Shown: positions 9,886-20,512, numbered from the stretch's first letter. The stretch: DNA of 64,000 bases from Alphaproteobacteria bacterium (GCA_021774625.1 JAJFIV010000027.1:390815-454814); one strand, 5' to 3'. Translations and numbers: made by a program. The notes: generated by a model not told the origin, from the letters alone.

Positions 9886-10686
9886 CTATGCTGCCCGCGG
9901 TGTGTCGCTGCGCTTGAGGAATTCAGAGGCAAGTTTGATATAGGCCTGGCTTCCCGGGCATTTATAATCATATAAAAGCGCCGGCTTGCCGTGACTGGGA
10001 GCCTCGGAAATCCTGACATTCCGCGGGATGACTGTCTTGAAGACCTTGTCGCCGAGATAGGCGCGGACATCGGAGGCCACCTGACCGGAAAGATTGTTGC
10101 GGCGGTCAAACATGGTCAGCACGACACCGCGCATTTCCAGCGTCGGATTAAAATGGGCCCGGACCCGCTCGATGGTTCGCAGCAGAAGGCTGAGCCCCTC
10201 CAGCGCAAAAAACTCGCATTGCAACGGCACCAGGACGGATTGCGCCGCCACCAGCGCATTCAGCGTCAAAAGGGAAAGTGAAGGCGGGCAGTCGATCAGA
10301 ATAAAGTCGAATTTTTCCCTGGCCCTGCTTTCACTTAAGGAATCCTTCAGCCGGAAGGTGCGCCGCGGAACGCTCACCAGCTCCAGCTCGGCCCCGGACA
10401 GATCAATGGTCGAGGGCACAACGGAAAGTCCGGGAATATCCGTCGGCACCGCCGCATCCAGAACATCCGCCTCGCCGCCCAGCACCTGATAGGAGGAAAC
10501 CGCCCGGTTCGACCGGTCAATGCCGAGTCCGGTGGAGGCATTTCCCTGCGGATCAAGATCAATCACCAGAACCGAGCGGCCGACGGCCGCCATGGCCGTG
10601 GCAAGATTGATGGTGGTCGTGGTTTTGCCGACCCCGCCCTTCTGGTTGGCGATAGCAATGATCTGATGACTTAACTCTGTCGGCAT
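9886..10686 (-). CDS. parA: Chromosome partitioning ATPase ParA
   Basis: Walker-type ATPase that pulls ParB-parS complexes apart. 266 residues. The deviant Walker A motif KGGVGKTTTTINLA lies at about residues 15-28, DLDPQGNASTGLG follows, and FDFILIDCPPSL is the Walker B region. It lies directly upstream of parB and 36 bases downstream of rsmG, forming the usual origin-proximal mnmG-rsmG-parA-parB cluster. Confidence 0.97.
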   Translation of the reverse strand: MPTELSHQIIAIANQKGGVGKTTTTINLATAMAAVGRSVLVIDLDPQGNASTGLGIDRSNRAVSSYQVLGGEADVLDAAVPTDIPGLSVVPSTIDLSGAELELVSVPRRTFRLKDSLSESRAREKFDFILIDCPPSLSLLTLNALVAAQSVLVPLQCEFFALEGLSLLLRTIERVRAHFNPTLEMRGVVLTMFDRRNNLSGQVASDVRAYLGDKVFKTVIPRNVRISEAPSHGKPALLYDYKCPGSQAYIKLASEFLKRSDTPRAA

Positions 10687-10722
10687 AGCGGATATCCTGT
10701 GTTGATCATTTATACCGTTTTT

Positions 10723-11349
10723 TCACGGCCTTGCCCGGATATTTCTGAGCCGCAGAACAACGCCTGACGGGTCGCTTCGGCTTTCATATCGCTCAACCTG
10801 CATATTCCAACATATAGTGGCTTTGGTCAATTCCTCTTCTACATCTTGCCCTTTTAAAAGCCACATTTCTGTGCCTTTCTGCAAAAAAGGCGCCGCATAT
10901 TCAATCAGACGATCAATAGGAGCCAGGGCGCGCGCCGTAATAATATCGACGGGAAAGGCCGATAGATTTTCGATTCGGCGCTGATGGACATCGGTCTCCA
11001 GCGCCAGCTCGCGGACAATATGACGCAAAAAAGCGCATTTCTTTTCCCGGCTTTCCACCAGATGGACCCTGCCGCCGCCCCATATTGCGATCACCAGGCC
11101 GGGGAAGCCGGCGCCGCTGCCGAGATCAAGCCAGGCCGGTGCGGAAAATACGCTGTGTTTTTGTACCAGCCCGGCCAGCTGCGCGGAGTCCAGCATATGG
11201 CGCCGCCACAGATCGCCGAGCGTTTCAGGGCCAACCAGATTGATCCGCCTCTGCCACTTGACCAGATGGTCCGCATAACATTGCAGCTTTTCAAGTGTTT
11301 CACGTGAAACACCGGTTGCGTGTAAAAAATCGTCGGGGCCGAAGCTCAC
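10723..11349 (-). CDS. rsmG: 16S rRNA m7G527 methyltransferase RsmG
   Basis: SAM-dependent methyltransferase modifying G527 of 16S rRNA. 208 residues. [17 protein letters not shown] is the SAM-binding motif and [15 protein letters not shown] follows. It starts with GTG at 11349, and GTGA overlaps the mnmG stop by 4 bases, implying translational coupling. Its N-terminal VSRET codons are made by a perfect parS site (11296-11311), the same dual use seen in other bacteria. Confidence 0.95.
   Translation of the reverse strand: MSFGPDDFLHATGVSRETLEKLQCYADHLVKWQRRINLVGPETLGDLWRRHMLDSAQLAGLVQKHSVFSAPAWLDLGSGAGFPGLVIAIWGGGRVHLVESREKKCAFLRHIVRELALETDVHQRRIENLSAFPVDIITARALAPIDRLIEYAAPFLQKGTEMWLLKGQDVEEELTKATICWNMQVERYESRSDPSGVVLRLRNIRARP
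11296..11311. promoter_or_regulatory. parS site inside rsmG
   Basis: Exact 16-bp palindrome TGTTTCACGTGAAACA, the bacterial parS consensus recognised by ParB. It lies within the first 20 codons of rsmG, 1.4 kb from parB and about 10 kb from the proposed oriC. Confidence 0.95.
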
Positions 11350-13226
11350 GCAAACCGGCGGCTCTTGCGCCGCTTCACATGGCCAAGCAGAAGGGTAAGC
11401 GCCGCCGGAGTCGCGCCGGAAATGCGGGCCGCCGCGCCCAGAGTCGCCGGACGAGCCTGTTCGAACTTCTCCCTGAGTTCGTTGGAAAGGCCGGAAATTT
11501 CCGAGAAATCCACATCAGCCGGAATGGTCAGGACCTCGTCCTTGCGGAAGGCGACAATATCTGCCTCCTGCCGGTCCAGATAGCCCCGGTAATGGGCGTC
11601 AATTTCGATCTGCTCCCGGATATTTGGTGAAACCCCCGAAAGCTGTTCCGGCCAGATCCGCTGCAGAACGGAAAAATTCACCGCGGGATAGGCCAGCAGA
11701 TCAAGACCGTTGCGCACCACGCCGTCACGGGTGATTTTGATACCATAATCGGCGGCCCGGTCCGGGCTGATCCGCAGTTTTTGTAATTTTCCTTTGACCC
11801 GTTCCAGCCCGGCTTTTTTATCGGCAAAGCATTCGGCCCTGACCGCCGCCACGGCTCCGATGGCGATCCCGAGCGGGGTCAGCCGTAAATCCGCATTGTC
11901 CGCCCGCAAGGTCAGCCGGTATTCGGCGCGGCTGGTGAACATGCGATAGGGCTCCTGCGCGCCCTGCGTGATCAGATCGTCCACCATCACCCCGATATAG
12001 GCATCCGCCCGGTCGAGGATAAAGGCGCCCTCCCCGCCCGCCGACAAAGCGGCGTTCAGCCCGGCCATCAGGCCCTGGGCCGCAGCCTCTTCATAACCTG
12101 TGGTGCCATTGATCTGTCCGGCGAAATACAGGCCGGAGATGCGGCGGGTTTCCAAAGTGGGCCTCAGCTCGCGCGGATCGACAAAATCATATTCGATGGC
12201 ATAGCCGGGCCGGATAATCTCGGCTTTTTCGAGGCCCGGGATGCTGGCGACGACAGCGCTTTGCACATCTTCCGGCAGCGACGTGGAAATGCCGTTGGGA
12301 TAAACCGTATGATCGTCCAGCCCCTCCGGTTCGAGGAAAATCTGGTGGCTGGCCTTGTCGGCAAAGCGCACCACCTTGTCTTCAATAGAGGGGCAGTAAC
12401 GGGGGCCCAGGCCTTCAATTTCACCTGAATAAATGGGCGCGCGGTGGATATTTTCCCGGATAATCCGGTGGGTTTCTTCCCGGGTCCTGGTGATATGGCA
12501 ATCGATCTGCGGTACGGCGATCCCGTCGCTGAGATAAGAAAAGGGAACCGGCGGGTCATCCCCCGGCTGAACCTGACAGCACGCCCAGTCAATGGTTCGG
12601 CCGTCGAGCCGCGGCGGCGTTCCGGTTTTGAGACGCCCGAGCGCAAAGCCCGCCCGCATCAAGGTGTCCGAAAGGCCAAGCGCCGGCGCTTCCCCGGCCC
12701 GGCCCGCTGGTATTTTCTTTTCGCCGATATGAATCAGCCCGCGCAGAAACGTCCCGGTCGTCAGAATAACCCGGCCTGCGTTTATCTCATTTCCCTCAGC
12801 GGTCACAACCCCGCCGACCGTAACTCTTCCGTCTTTTTCCGCGATGATCAGATCTTCCACGGCTTCCGCCTGCACAGTCAGATTGGCATGGTTGAGGATC
12901 GCTTCCTGCATCGCGGCGCGGTAAAGGCGGCGGTCCGCCTGGGCGCGGGGCCCCCGAACCGCCGGGCCTTTGCGGCGGTTAAGCATGCGGAACTGGATTC
13001 CCGCCTGATCGGCGACCCGCCCCATAAGGCCGTCCAGCGCATCAATTTCCCGCACCAGGTGCCCCTTGCCGAGACCGCCTATGGCCGGATTGCATGACAT
13101 TTCGCCAATGGTTTCAAGTTTATGGGTCAGCAGAAGCGTCTCAGCCCCCACACGGGCGGCAGCCGATGCCGCCTCACAGCCTGCATGCCCGCCGCCAATC
13201 ACAATGACATCGAATCTCTTTTTCAT
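11346..13226 (-). CDS. mnmG: tRNA uridine-5-carboxymethylaminomethyl modification enzyme MnmG
   Basis: FAD enzyme that with MnmE installs the (carboxymethyl)aminomethyl group at wobble U34. 626 residues, full length. [14 protein letters not shown] is the FAD-binding motif at the N-terminus, [15 protein letters not shown] follows near residue 90, and [17 protein letters not shown] near 360 is family-typical. The start at 13226 gives [13 protein letters not shown]; the upstream frame reads through a parS site and was rejected. It overlaps rsmG by 4 bases. Confidence 0.97.
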   Translation of the reverse strand: MKKRFDVIVIGGGHAGCEAASAAARVGAETLLLTHKLETIGEMSCNPAIGGLGKGHLVREIDALDGLMGRVADQAGIQFRMLNRRKGPAVRGPRAQADRRLYRAAMQEAILNHANLTVQAEAVEDLIIAEKDGRVTVGGVVTAEGNEINAGRVILTTGTFLRGLIHIGEKKIPAGRAGEAPALGLSDTLMRAGFALGRLKTGTPPRLDGRTIDWACCQVQPGDDPPVPFSYLSDGIAVPQIDCHITRTREETHRIIRENIHRAPIYSGEIEGLGPRYCPSIEDKVVRFADKASHQIFLEPEGLDDHTVYPNGISTSLPEDVQSAVVASIPGLEKAEIIRPGYAIEYDFVDPRELRPTLETRRISGLYFAGQINGTTGYEEAAAQGLMAGLNAALSAGGEGAFILDRADAYIGVMVDDLITQGAQEPYRMFTSRAEYRLTLRADNADLRLTPLGIAIGAVAAVRAECFADKKAGLERVKGKLQKLRISPDRAADYGIKITRDGVVRNGLDLLAYPAVNFSVLQRIWPEQLSGVSPNIREQIEIDAHYRGYLDRQEADIVAFRKDEVLTIPADVDFSEISGLSNELREKFEQARPATLGAAARISGATPAALTLLLGHVKRRKSRRFA

Positions 13227-13304
13227 GGCGCGCAGCCTATGCAATGGCTGAGGCCCTGTCAAAGCTTCTCGATCGCCGTGATCTTCGGTAAAGGCATTTT
13301 TCAA

Positions 13305-13320
13305 TGTTTCACGTGAAACA
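13305..13320. promoter_or_regulatory. parS site between mnmG and mnmE
   Basis: Second exact TGTTTCACGTGAAACA. Here the palindrome extends to 20 bp (13303-13322, AAT at one edge and ATT at the other). It is intergenic, 13 bases beyond the mnmE stop and 78 bases upstream of the mnmG start, so ParB bound here could also affect mnmG transcription. Confidence 0.95.
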
Positions 13321-13333
13321 TTTATCCGAATTC

Positions 13334-14686
13334 CTACTTTCCGATGCAAAAATCGGCAAAAATCACATCCAGAATTCGTTCCACATCGACCTGACCGGTA
13401 ATTCTGCCCAGGGCGCGGGCCGCCAACCGGATATCTTCCGCCAGAAGCTCCGGCGCTTTTTCGCCGGTTCCGAGATATTGCCTAAGCGAGCCGATACATT
13501 CCTCCAGCGCGCGCCGGTGACGCTGACGCGTGAGGCCGGGGCTCTCCGACAGGGAAAGGCGTTTCACCACTTCCTTTTCCAGCGCCTGCAGAAAAGCGTC
13601 CAGACCGGCGCCTGACTTGGCCGAAATCGAAAATACGCCAAGACTGGATTTGGGGAAACCGCTTAAATCCCGCCTGTCCACAAGGTCCGACTTGTTGACC
13701 ACAAAGAATGCGTCTTCCGTCGGCAAATCGCCGAGATCCGGCGCCCCGCCGCTCTCACCTGTGGCATCACCTAGGATAATTCTGATATCTGCCCCTTCCG
13801 CCTTGGCCAGCGCCCGGCGCACGCCTTCGCGCTCGATAGCGTCCCGCGCCTCCCGCAGGCCGGCGGTGTCGATCAGAGTGACCGGATAGCCGCCAAGATC
13901 AAGCCGGACTTCGATGGCGTCCCGCGTGGTTCCGGCAATATCGGACACAATGGCAACATCATCGCGGGCGAGACGGTTAAGCAAGCTCGATTTCCCCACG
14001 TTGGGCGCCCCCAGAATAACGGCGATCAGGCCGCTTCTGAGGCGTTCACTACGCTGGCCGGCCGCAAGATGAGTGGTGATTTCCGCATGAATTTTCGTGA
14101 TTACGGGGCGCATGCCATCTGCGAGATTTTCCGGCAAATCCTCATCAGCAAAGTCGATATCAGCCTCAAGATAGGCGAGGCTGGCAATCAGCCGCCGCCG
14201 CCAGTCTTCATATATTTCACCCAGTGCGCCTTTCATCTGGCGCAGCGCCTGCCGATGCTGCGCCCGGGTTTCCGCCAGGATCAGATCGCCCAGCCCTTCG
14301 GCCGCCGTCAGGTCCATTTTTCCGTTTTCAAAGGCGCGACGGGTAAACTCGCCGGGCTCAGCCGGACGCAGTCCCGCCATTTTCCCAAGCGCGTCCATAA
14401 ACAGATCAATCAGCGCAAATCCGCCATGGATATGAAATTCCGCCATATCCTCGCCGCTGAAACTGCCGGGCGCAGGAAACCACAGCACAAGACCGCGGTC
14501 CAACTCGGCGCCGGTCTCAGGCTCGGAAAAGGTCACCAGATGCGCCGTGCGGGGGGAAAAACTATCCCGCCCGGCCAGCCGCGCCGCCGCCGGCAGGCTT
14601 TGCGCGCCGGACAACCGGATCACCGCTATCCCGGCCCGGCCTCTGGCCGTTGAAAGCGCGAAGATTGTGTCTTCGTGATATGACAT
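13334..14686 (-). CDS. mnmE: tRNA modification GTPase MnmE
   Basis: GTPase partner of MnmG in wobble-uridine modification. 450 residues. The N-terminal folate-binding domain begins [22 protein letters not shown], the G domain has [12 protein letters not shown] and DIAGTTRD plus the DTAGLR switch, NKSD is the base-recognition motif, and the chain ends in the conserved CIGK. The start at 14686 was chosen by homology. A DUF6489 gene ends 26 bases upstream. Confidence 0.97.
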   Translation of the reverse strand: MSYHEDTIFALSTARGRAGIAVIRLSGAQSLPAAARLAGRDSFSPRTAHLVTFSEPETGAELDRGLVLWFPAPGSFSGEDMAEFHIHGGFALIDLFMDALGKMAGLRPAEPGEFTRRAFENGKMDLTAAEGLGDLILAETRAQHRQALRQMKGALGEIYEDWRRRLIASLAYLEADIDFADEDLPENLADGMRPVITKIHAEITTHLAAGQRSERLRSGLIAVILGAPNVGKSSLLNRLARDDVAIVSDIAGTTRDAIEVRLDLGGYPVTLIDTAGLREARDAIEREGVRRALAKAEGADIRIILGDATGESGGAPDLGDLPTEDAFFVVNKSDLVDRRDLSGFPKSSLGVFSISAKSGAGLDAFLQALEKEVVKRLSLSESPGLTRQRHRRALEECIGSLRQYLGTGEKAPELLAEDIRLAARALGRITGQVDVERILDVIFADFCIGK

Positions 14687-14712
14687 AAGCACCGGCAATT
14701 TTCTGATTCTGC

Positions 14713-14955
14713 CTAAGCTTTGCTCTTGCTGGCGCCGGCTGCGGCAAAAAAACTCTTCTGAAATTCCGTCCAGCCCGCACCGGCGCCGCCAGCCCAGGTC
14801 TTCATCAGGGCGTCCCAATCCTCGCTGCTGAGGCCCTTCTGCAGTTTTTCCTGCGCCGCTTTCATCAGATCCGCCTGAAATTCCTCGAAATCCGGCAGGC
14901 CAAAAAAACTTCGTGCCTCCTTTGGCGTACAATCGATATTTATTTTGATTTTCAT
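14713..14955 (-). CDS. DUF6489 family small protein
   Basis: An 80-residue soluble protein beginning MKIKINIDCTPKEARSFFGLPD, matching the DUF6489 pattern found next to mnmE in several alphaproteobacteria. No catalytic motif or signal peptide. The LPD/EEFQADLMKAAQEKLQ stretch is an amphipathic helix. GGAGGA lies 5 bases before the ATG. Function unknown. Confidence 0.8.
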   Translation of the reverse strand: MKIKINIDCTPKEARSFFGLPDFEEFQADLMKAAQEKLQKGLSSEDWDALMKTWAGGAGAGWTEFQKSFFAAAGASKSKA

Positions 14956-14980
14956 GTTATCCTCCGCTTGAAAGGCTCTG

Positions 14981-15001
14981 CCCCGACACCTACTGTCGGG
15001 G
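14981..15001. promoter_or_regulatory. Perfect hairpin in divergent promoter region
   Basis: CCCCGACA at 14981-14988 pairs perfectly with TGTCGGGG at 14994-15001 around the loop CCTAC. It sits between the divergent DUF6489 and DUF255 genes, so it is more likely an operator or 5'-UTR structure than a terminator; no T-run follows on either strand. Confidence 0.4.
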
Positions 15002-15037
15002 ACGCGTCCCTGTTCACTCTTACTATCCGGTTCCTGC

Positions 15038-17065
15038 GTGTCTGAAAATCTTTTATCGATGGAAACCAGCCCTTATTTGCTGCAGCATGCGGACAATCCG
15101 GTCCATTGGCAGCCATGGGGTCCTGCTGCTCTTGCCATGGCGGCGAAGGAAAACAAGCCCATTCTGCTTTCCGTCGGTTATGCCGCCTGTCACTGGTGCC
15201 ATGTGATGGCCCATGAAAGTTTTGAAAATCCGGCCATTGCCGGTGTGATGAACCGGCTTTTCATCAATATCAAGGTGGACCGGGAAGAACGGCCCGACAT
15301 CGATACCATTTACCAGTCGGCCGTGGCGCTATTAGGGCAGCAGGGCGGCTGGCCGCTGACCATGTTTTTAACGCCGGGCGGCGATCCCTTCTGGGGCGGC
15401 ACCTATTTCCCGCCCACGCCGTCGATGGGACGGCCCGGATTTCCGCAGGTGCTCGAGCGGGTATCAGAAATTTATAACACGGATCAGGCGACGGTGGAGC
15501 AGAACCGGCAGGCCCTGACCCGCCGTCTCAAGGCGATGTCCGAACAGGATCAGTCCGGCGCCCTGCCCCCCGGTCACCTGGAAAAAATGGCGGGGCAGCT
15601 TCTGACCTACATGGATAAGCGGGATGGCGGCCTGCAGGGAGCGCCGAAATTCCCGCAGCCGCATCTTTATGAAGTGCTGTGGCGGGCGGCTCTGAAAACC
15701 GGCGACAGCAATGCCCGCGCTGCCGTAATCAAAACCCTGACCCACCTCTGTCAGGGCGGGATTTATGATCATATCGGCGGCGGCTTTTCCCGTTATTCGA
15801 CCGATGCCCGCTGGCTGGCGCCGCATTTTGAAAAAATGCTCTATGACAACGCGCTTTTAATCCAGCTGCTGACGCAGGTCTGGCGGGAAACCGGAGACCC
15901 GCTTTTTCACGTCCGTATCGAAGAAACGTTCGACTGGCTGGTGCGGGAAATGACCGCGCCGGACGGCGGTTTTTTTTCCTCCCTTGACGCCGATAGTGAA
16001 GGAGAAGAAGGAAAATTCTATGTCTGGAGCAGGGCTGAAATTGACGCGGCCCTTGCGGAAAACAGCGCCTTTTTCTGTGAAACATACGATATCACATCCT
16101 ATGGAAACTGGGAGGGCGTCAATATTCCAAACCGGCTTAACAGCTTGGAATTATTGACAGATAATGAAGAAGAACGGTTGAAACAAGATCGCGGAAAATT
16201 GCTTGAAGTGCGGGAAAGACGGCTACGCCCCAGCCTTGATGATAAAATTCTGGCGGACTGGAACGGCATGATGATCCAGGCAGCCGTTGAGGCCGGCATG
16301 ACCTTCGACCGGGCTGACTGGATTAAAGCGGCCGAAAAGGCCTTCGCCTTCGTTTTGTCGGAGATGCTGACCGCAGAGGGCCGGTTGCAGCATGCCTGGC
16401 GGGCAGGCCGCGCCACGCCGCACGCCATGATTGATGACTATGCTCACATGATGCGGGCCGCCATCGCCCTTTTTGAGGCGAGCGGAGAGAGCCATTATCT
16501 GAAACACGCGCTGCGCTGGGCGGAGATCGCCCACCGGCATTATTGGGACCAGAATCAGGGCGGTTACTTTTTGACGGCGGATGATGCCGATGACTTAATC
16601 GTCCGCACGCGCAATGCCCAGGACGCCGCTGTTCCGTCCGGTAACGCCACTATGGCCGCCGCCCTTTCCCAGCTTTGCTATCTGACGGGCAATGTTCAAT
16701 GCCGGGACCGGGCGGAAGCAACCATTCTGGCCTTTTCCGGTGATTTCGAACGTAACTTTTTTCACCTGGCCGGGCTGGTCAACGCCTATGATCTTCTAGC
16801 AAATGCGACACAGATTATTCTGATCGGGCCGCCGGATCATCGGGATATGGACGCCTTTATCCGGACGGCCTTCCGCTCCGCCGGGCCCAATAGGGTTATT
16901 CAGGCGCTCGAAGACGGGGAGCAACTCCACAAAGACCATCCGGCATTCGGCAAAACCGCTATTGACGGCCGGATCACGGCCCATGTCTGCCGCAATCAGA
17001 CCTGTTCGCAGCCCGTGACTTCGCCGGAAGAGCTGGAGATATTGCTGCGGGAATACAAAGCCTGA
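15038..17065 (+). CDS. Thioredoxin-domain DUF255 protein (YyaL/SSP411-like)
   Basis: A 675-residue protein with an N-terminal thioredoxin-like DUF255 domain (about residues 1-165) followed by a six-hairpin-glycosidase-like alpha/alpha region. [18 protein letters not shown] and [16 protein letters not shown] (C51, C54) are hallmark motifs. Family function is poorly defined, and no signal peptide is seen. It uses a GTG start at 15038. ogt follows after 2 bases, suggesting cotranscription. Confidence 0.88.
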   Translation: MSENLLSMETSPYLLQHADNPVHWQPWGPAALAMAAKENKPILLSVGYAACHWCHVMAHESFENPAIAGVMNRLFINIKVDREERPDIDTIYQSAVALLGQQGGWPLTMFLTPGGDPFWGGTYFPPTPSMGRPGFPQVLERVSEIYNTDQATVEQNRQALTRRLKAMSEQDQSGALPPGHLEKMAGQLLTYMDKRDGGLQGAPKFPQPHLYEVLWRAALKTGDSNARAAVIKTLTHLCQGGIYDHIGGGFSRYSTDARWLAPHFEKMLYDNALLIQLLTQVWRETGDPLFHVRIEETFDWLVREMTAPDGGFFSSLDADSEGEEGKFYVWSRAEIDAALAENSAFFCETYDITSYGNWEGVNIPNRLNSLELLTDNEEERLKQDRGKLLEVRERRLRPSLDDKILADWNGMMIQAAVEAGMTFDRADWIKAAEKAFAFVLSEMLTAEGRLQHAWRAGRATPHAMIDDYAHMMRAAIALFEASGESHYLKHALRWAEIAHRHYWDQNQGGYFLTADDADDLIVRTRNAQDAAVPSGNATMAAALSQLCYLTGNVQCRDRAEATILAFSGDFERNFFHLAGLVNAYDLLANATQIILIGPPDHRDMDAFIRTAFRSAGPNRVIQALEDGEQLHKDHPAFGKTAIDGRITAHVCRNQTCSQPVTSPEELEILLREYKA

Positions 17066-17067
17066 CC

Positions 17068-17520
17068 ATGCCGCAACTTTCTCTTCACAGTCCGGTTGGA
17101 GACCTCGCAATTTCCGAAGAAGACGGCGCCATTGTCGCACTTGACTGGGGCTGGGGCTCCGGGCAGGCCAGGACACCGCTGCTGATTTCCGTCAAGGAAC
17201 GGCTCGAAGCCTATTTTGATGGTAAGCCTGAAAATTTCGATTTGCCCCTCGCCCCGCAAGGCACAGACTTTCAAAAGAAAATCTGGGCCGCCATTTCAAA
17301 AATACCATATGGAAAAACGGCCGCTTACAAGGACATCGCCGCAATGGCGGGAACGCCGGCGCGGGCAACCGGGCTGGCTTGCGGCGCCAATCCCATCCCC
17401 ATTCTCATTCCCTGCCACCGCGTTCTTTCAGCAAGCGGAAAACTGGGCGGCTATTCCGGTGAAGGGGGCGTTGAAACCAAGGCAGCGCTTCTGCGGCTGG
17501 AAGGCAGCCTCTTTCTTTAA
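17068..17520 (+). CDS. ogt: Methylated-DNA-[protein]-cysteine S-methyltransferase
   Basis: Suicide repair protein that removes alkyl groups from O6-methylguanine. 150 residues. The acceptor cysteine is C116 in IPCHRVL, and PYGKTAAYKDIA plus GLACGANP form the DNA-recognition helix and Asn hinge. It lacks the Ada transcription domain, so it is the Ogt/MGMT type. Convergent with rho; its stop codon is half of a palindrome shared with the rho stop. Confidence 0.92.
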   Translation: MPQLSLHSPVGDLAISEEDGAIVALDWGWGSGQARTPLLISVKERLEAYFDGKPENFDLPLAPQGTDFQKKIWAAISKIPYGKTAAYKDIAAMAGTPARATGLACGANPIPILIPCHRVLSASGKLGGYSGEGGVETKAALLRLEGSLFL

Positions 17521-17532
17521 TCCGCGGATTAA
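17517..17532. repeat. Palindrome joining ogt and rho stop codons
   Basis: TTAATCCGCGGATTAA is a perfect 16-bp palindrome holding the TAA of ogt (17518-17520) and the TAA of rho (17529-17531, minus strand) symmetrically. It is short for a terminator and lacks a T-run. Confidence 0.5.
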
Positions 17533-18785
17533 TTGTTCATGGAATCGAAGAAATCTTCATTGGATTTCGTGTTTTTCAGCTTATCGATGAGAAATTCGAT
17601 GGCATCGACCACGCCCATGGGCATAAGAATGCGCCGCAGCACCCACATTTTGGACAGCGTGCCCTTATCGACCAGCAATTCTTCCTTGCGGGTACCGGAT
17701 TTGGTGACGTCAATGGCCGGGAAGACGCGTTTATCGATGATCTTGCGGTCCAGAATGATTTCCGAGTTGCCCGTTCCCTTGAATTCCTCGAAAATAACTT
17801 CATCCATACGCGAGCCAGTATCGATCAGGGCGGTCGCAATAATGGAAAGAGAACCCCCTTCCTCGATATTCCTGGCAGCGCCAAAGAACCGCTTGGGTCT
17901 TTGCAGGGCATTGGCGTCGACACCGCCTGTCAGCACTTTGCCGGATGACGGCACCACCGTATTGTAAGCGCGAGCGAGCCGGGTGATGGAATCCAGCAGG
18001 ATCACCACATCCCGTTTATGTTCGACCAGCCGCTTTGCTTTCGCGATCACCATTTCCGCCACTTGCACATGGCGTGAGGCTGGTTCGTCAAAGGTGGATG
18101 AGATAACTTCGCCCTTAACCGAACGCTGCATATCAGTCACCTCTTCCGGCCGTTCATCGATCAGAAGCACGATCAGGAAGACCTCCGGGTGATTTTTGGT
18201 GATGGATTGGGCGATATTCTGCAGCAGAACGGTCTTACCCGTGCGCGGCGGCGCGACAATCAAGGCGCGCTGACCCTTGCCAAGCGGCGCCACGAGATCG
18301 ATTACCCGGGCGCTCGGATCCTTGACCGTCGGATCCTCCGGATCCAGTTTCAGGCGGTCCATCGGGTAAAGCGGCGTCAGATTGTCGAAATTCACCTTGT
18401 GGCGGGCCTTTTCCGGCTCCTCGAAATTAATGGTGTTGACTTTGAGAAGAGCAAAATAGCGCTCGCCGTCCTTCGGGGCCCGGATCTGTCCCTCAACCGT
18501 GTCCCCGGTCCTCAGGCCAAACCGCCTGATCTGGCTTGGCGAAACATAAATGTCATCGGGCCCCGGCAGATAATTGGCTTCCGGCGAACGCAGAAACCCG
18601 AATCCGTCCTGTAAAGTCTCGATCACACCGCTGCCGGTAATCTCGGTGTCGGTTTCCGCCATCTGTTTCAGAATAGCGAACATCATATCCTGTTTAAGCA
18701 GGGTGCTGGCATTCTCGACGCCATGTTTTTCGGCAATAGCCAGCAAGTCTGCGGGCGTTTTTTCCTTGAGTTCCTTGAGATTCAT
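17529..18785 (-). CDS. rho: Transcription termination factor Rho
   Basis: Hexameric RNA helicase that terminates transcription. 418 residues. The N-terminal [20 protein letters not shown] helix bundle is followed by the cold-shock-like RNA-binding domain ([25 protein letters not shown]). Walker A is APPRTGKT near 180, and [11 protein letters not shown] with [20 protein letters not shown] forms the Q/R loop region. It sits downstream of hemE-hemH-hemJ with a 209-base gap that has its own promoter candidate and a leader of over 100 bases. Confidence 0.97.
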   Translation of the reverse strand: MNLKELKEKTPADLLAIAEKHGVENASTLLKQDMMFAILKQMAETDTEITGSGVIETLQDGFGFLRSPEANYLPGPDDIYVSPSQIRRFGLRTGDTVEGQIRAPKDGERYFALLKVNTINFEEPEKARHKVNFDNLTPLYPMDRLKLDPEDPTVKDPSARVIDLVAPLGKGQRALIVAPPRTGKTVLLQNIAQSITKNHPEVFLIVLLIDERPEEVTDMQRSVKGEVISSTFDEPASRHVQVAEMVIAKAKRLVEHKRDVVILLDSITRLARAYNTVVPSSGKVLTGGVDANALQRPKRFFGAARNIEEGGSLSIIATALIDTGSRMDEVIFEEFKGTGNSEIILDRKIIDKRVFPAIDVTKSGTRKEELLVDKGTLSKMWVLRRILMPMGVVDAIEFLIDKLKNTKSNEDFFDSMNN

Positions 18786-18930
18786 GATGGGTCCGATGGT
18801 GGTAAATGAGTGGATGGAGGGTGAAAATATCTAGTTGCGCTGCAATTCCGCGGCAAAAAGGCGTTTCAGGAATGGAAATCCGTGATTATTCTGGAAAGAC
18901 CGGTGGAACTTGCCCCGCCTCTTTCGCCTT

Positions 18931-18958
18931 ATTTAAGGTCGCAAAAAGCGCCTGTCAA
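18931..18958 (-). promoter_or_regulatory. Candidate sigma-70 promoter for rho
   Basis: On the minus strand TTGACA (18953-18958) is followed after 16 bases by TTAAAT (18931-18936). The -35 hexamer is perfect and the -10 matches 4 of 6. It would give rho a leader of roughly 140 bases, a length often linked to Rho autoregulation. Confidence 0.5.
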
Positions 18959-18962
18959 TGGC

Positions 18963-18979
18963 TTCCTGTCTGACAGGAA
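18963..18979. repeat. Perfect palindrome after hemJ
   Basis: TTCCTGTCTGACAGGAA has 8-bp arms around one base, 15 bases past the hemJ stop and just upstream of the rho -35. No T-run follows in the hemJ direction, so a regulator-binding site is as likely as a terminator. Confidence 0.35.
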
Positions 18980-18994
18980 AATATTAATAGCGGT

Positions 18995-19444
18995 TTAAAG
19001 GGGTTTTACAATCACCATGATGACAATGACGATCATCAGCACAGTTGGAATTTCATTGACCCGGCGGAAGAATTTTTCCGATTTTCTGCAATTGCCCGCC
19101 GCCAGCTGACGCCGCCAGCGGGACAGCATGGCGTGAAAAACCGTCATTGCGATCACGGCAAGAAATTTCACATGGAACCATCCAGAGGCCGAGGAGACAA
19201 TGCCAGGTGTCAGGGCCAGCAGAATGCCAAATATCCAGCTTGCCGCCATGGCCGGATTCATGATGATGCGAATCAGTTTATGTTCCATCGCCTGGAACAG
19301 GCGATCCTGCTCCGAGCCTGTTTCAACCATCGAATGATAAACAAATAGCCGCGGCAGATAAAACATTCCCGCCATCCAGGAAATGACGGAAATCACATGC
19401 GCTGCCTTGACCCAGAGATAGGCGCCTGTCAGAAATTCCGCCAT
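18995..19444 (-). CDS. hemJ: Protoporphyrinogen oxidase HemJ
   Basis: Membrane enzyme oxidising protoporphyrinogen IX to protoporphyrin IX. 149 residues with four likely membrane helices. AYLWVKAAHVISVISWMAGMFYLPRLFVYH is the conserved N-terminal HemJ (UPF0093) region with the haem-ligand His, and HFVK-like residues appear later as WFHVKFLAVI. Its ATG follows immediately after the hemH TAA, so the pair is tightly coupled. Confidence 0.93.
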   Translation of the reverse strand: MAEFLTGAYLWVKAAHVISVISWMAGMFYLPRLFVYHSMVETGSEQDRLFQAMEHKLIRIIMNPAMAASWIFGILLALTPGIVSSASGWFHVKFLAVIAMTVFHAMLSRWRRQLAAGNCRKSEKFFRRVNEIPTVLMIVIVIMVIVKPL

Positions 19445-20512
19445 TTAAACCCCTTCCGGTTTTCCCTGCAAACAGCCGCCATGCGCTCCCGGGCAGATAC
19501 GCGGTCCTTTATGAGAGCAAACCGGTCCTGATTCCAGAGCTTTTCTTACCAGATGCGCCAGCCCCGCAATAAAGTGCGGATGGGTTTTTAATGCCGGGAC
19601 CCGAATATAGTCTTTCACGCCGTGCTTCAGCGCCAGGCGGCGGTATTCGATATCCAGTTCAACCAGGGTTTCCGAATGTTCCGAGACAAAAGCAATGGGA
19701 CTCACGATAATACTTTTCCCATCCTTGCCGGCGCGGATAATTTCCACCTCCGTCGAAGGGCCAATCCATTCCAGCGGCCCGACGCGGCTTTGATAACACA
19801 CTGCAGTCTCGAATTCCCCGACGCCCGGCTCCTCTCTCAAGCGCGCAATGACTGCCTGAGAGGTCTGTTCAACCTGCCACTGATAGGGATCGCCCGCCTC
19901 GACGATTTTTTTCGGCAGACCGTGGGCGGAGAACAGAATTCGCGGTTTTCCATCTTTTTTTATGGTTTGCAGAGCATCCTTCACTCTTGCCGTATGCGCT
20001 GCAATCAGGCCGTCCTCATCCGGGTAGCAGCAAATTGTATGGTGCGGAACATCAAGCCCGGCCTTTTTGGCGGTTTTCCGCCAGTCCAGAACAGAGGACT
20101 CCGTGGTCGTAGTGGAAAATTGCGGATAAAGCGGCAGCAGAACAACCGCATCCGGCTGAAACGCCATGACGTCACCGATGATATCGCCGGAAAACGGCCT
20201 CCAGTAACGCATGGAAGTAAAAACACGGACCTCCCCCCTATCCCGCAACACTAATTCCAGCGCTTTTGCCTGCTCTTCCGTTTCTTCCAGGATCGGCGAA
20301 CGGTCCCCGATCTGCCGGTAAATATCCTTCGCCACAGGGGCCCGCCGTTTTGAAATCAGTTTTGCCAGAAACCAGCGAAACGGATTGGGGAGCCGGAGAA
20401 TGGCCGGATCGCGAAACAGGTTAAACAGAAAGGGCTGAACAGCGTCCAGGTTATCCGGCCCGCCGAGATTGAAGAGAATAACCGCTACGCGTTTGTCAGC
20501 TTGTGTTTTCAT
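19445..20512 (-). CDS. hemH: Ferrochelatase
   Basis: Inserts ferrous iron into protoporphyrin IX to make protohaem. 355 residues. FNLGGPDN at the N-terminus, ILFSAHGLPKKIVEAGDPYQ with the catalytic His, and SPIAFVSEHSETLVELDIEYR are diagnostic. The first 17 bases lie inside the end of hemE. The C-terminal tail (CSHKGPRICPGAHGGCLQG) is cysteine-rich. Such C-terminal cysteines ligate a [2Fe-2S] cluster in some ferrochelatases, which cannot be confirmed here. Confidence 0.95.
   Translation of the reverse strand: MKTQADKRVAVILFNLGGPDNLDAVQPFLFNLFRDPAILRLPNPFRWFLAKLISKRRAPVAKDIYRQIGDRSPILEETEEQAKALELVLRDRGEVRVFTSMRYWRPFSGDIIGDVMAFQPDAVVLLPLYPQFSTTTTESSVLDWRKTAKKAGLDVPHHTICCYPDEDGLIAAHTARVKDALQTIKKDGKPRILFSAHGLPKKIVEAGDPYQWQVEQTSQAVIARLREEPGVGEFETAVCYQSRVGPLEWIGPSTEVEIIRAGKDGKSIIVSPIAFVSEHSETLVELDIEYRRLALKHGVKDYIRVPALKTHPHFIAGLAHLVRKALESGPVCSHKGPRICPGAHGGCLQGKPEGV

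Noticed and set aside
11295..11630. Plus-strand frame beginning with the parS codons inside rsmG/mnmG
   Set aside because: It is the antisense shadow of rsmG and mnmG; its MFHVKH start only reflects the parS palindrome. The same applies to the frame from 13304.
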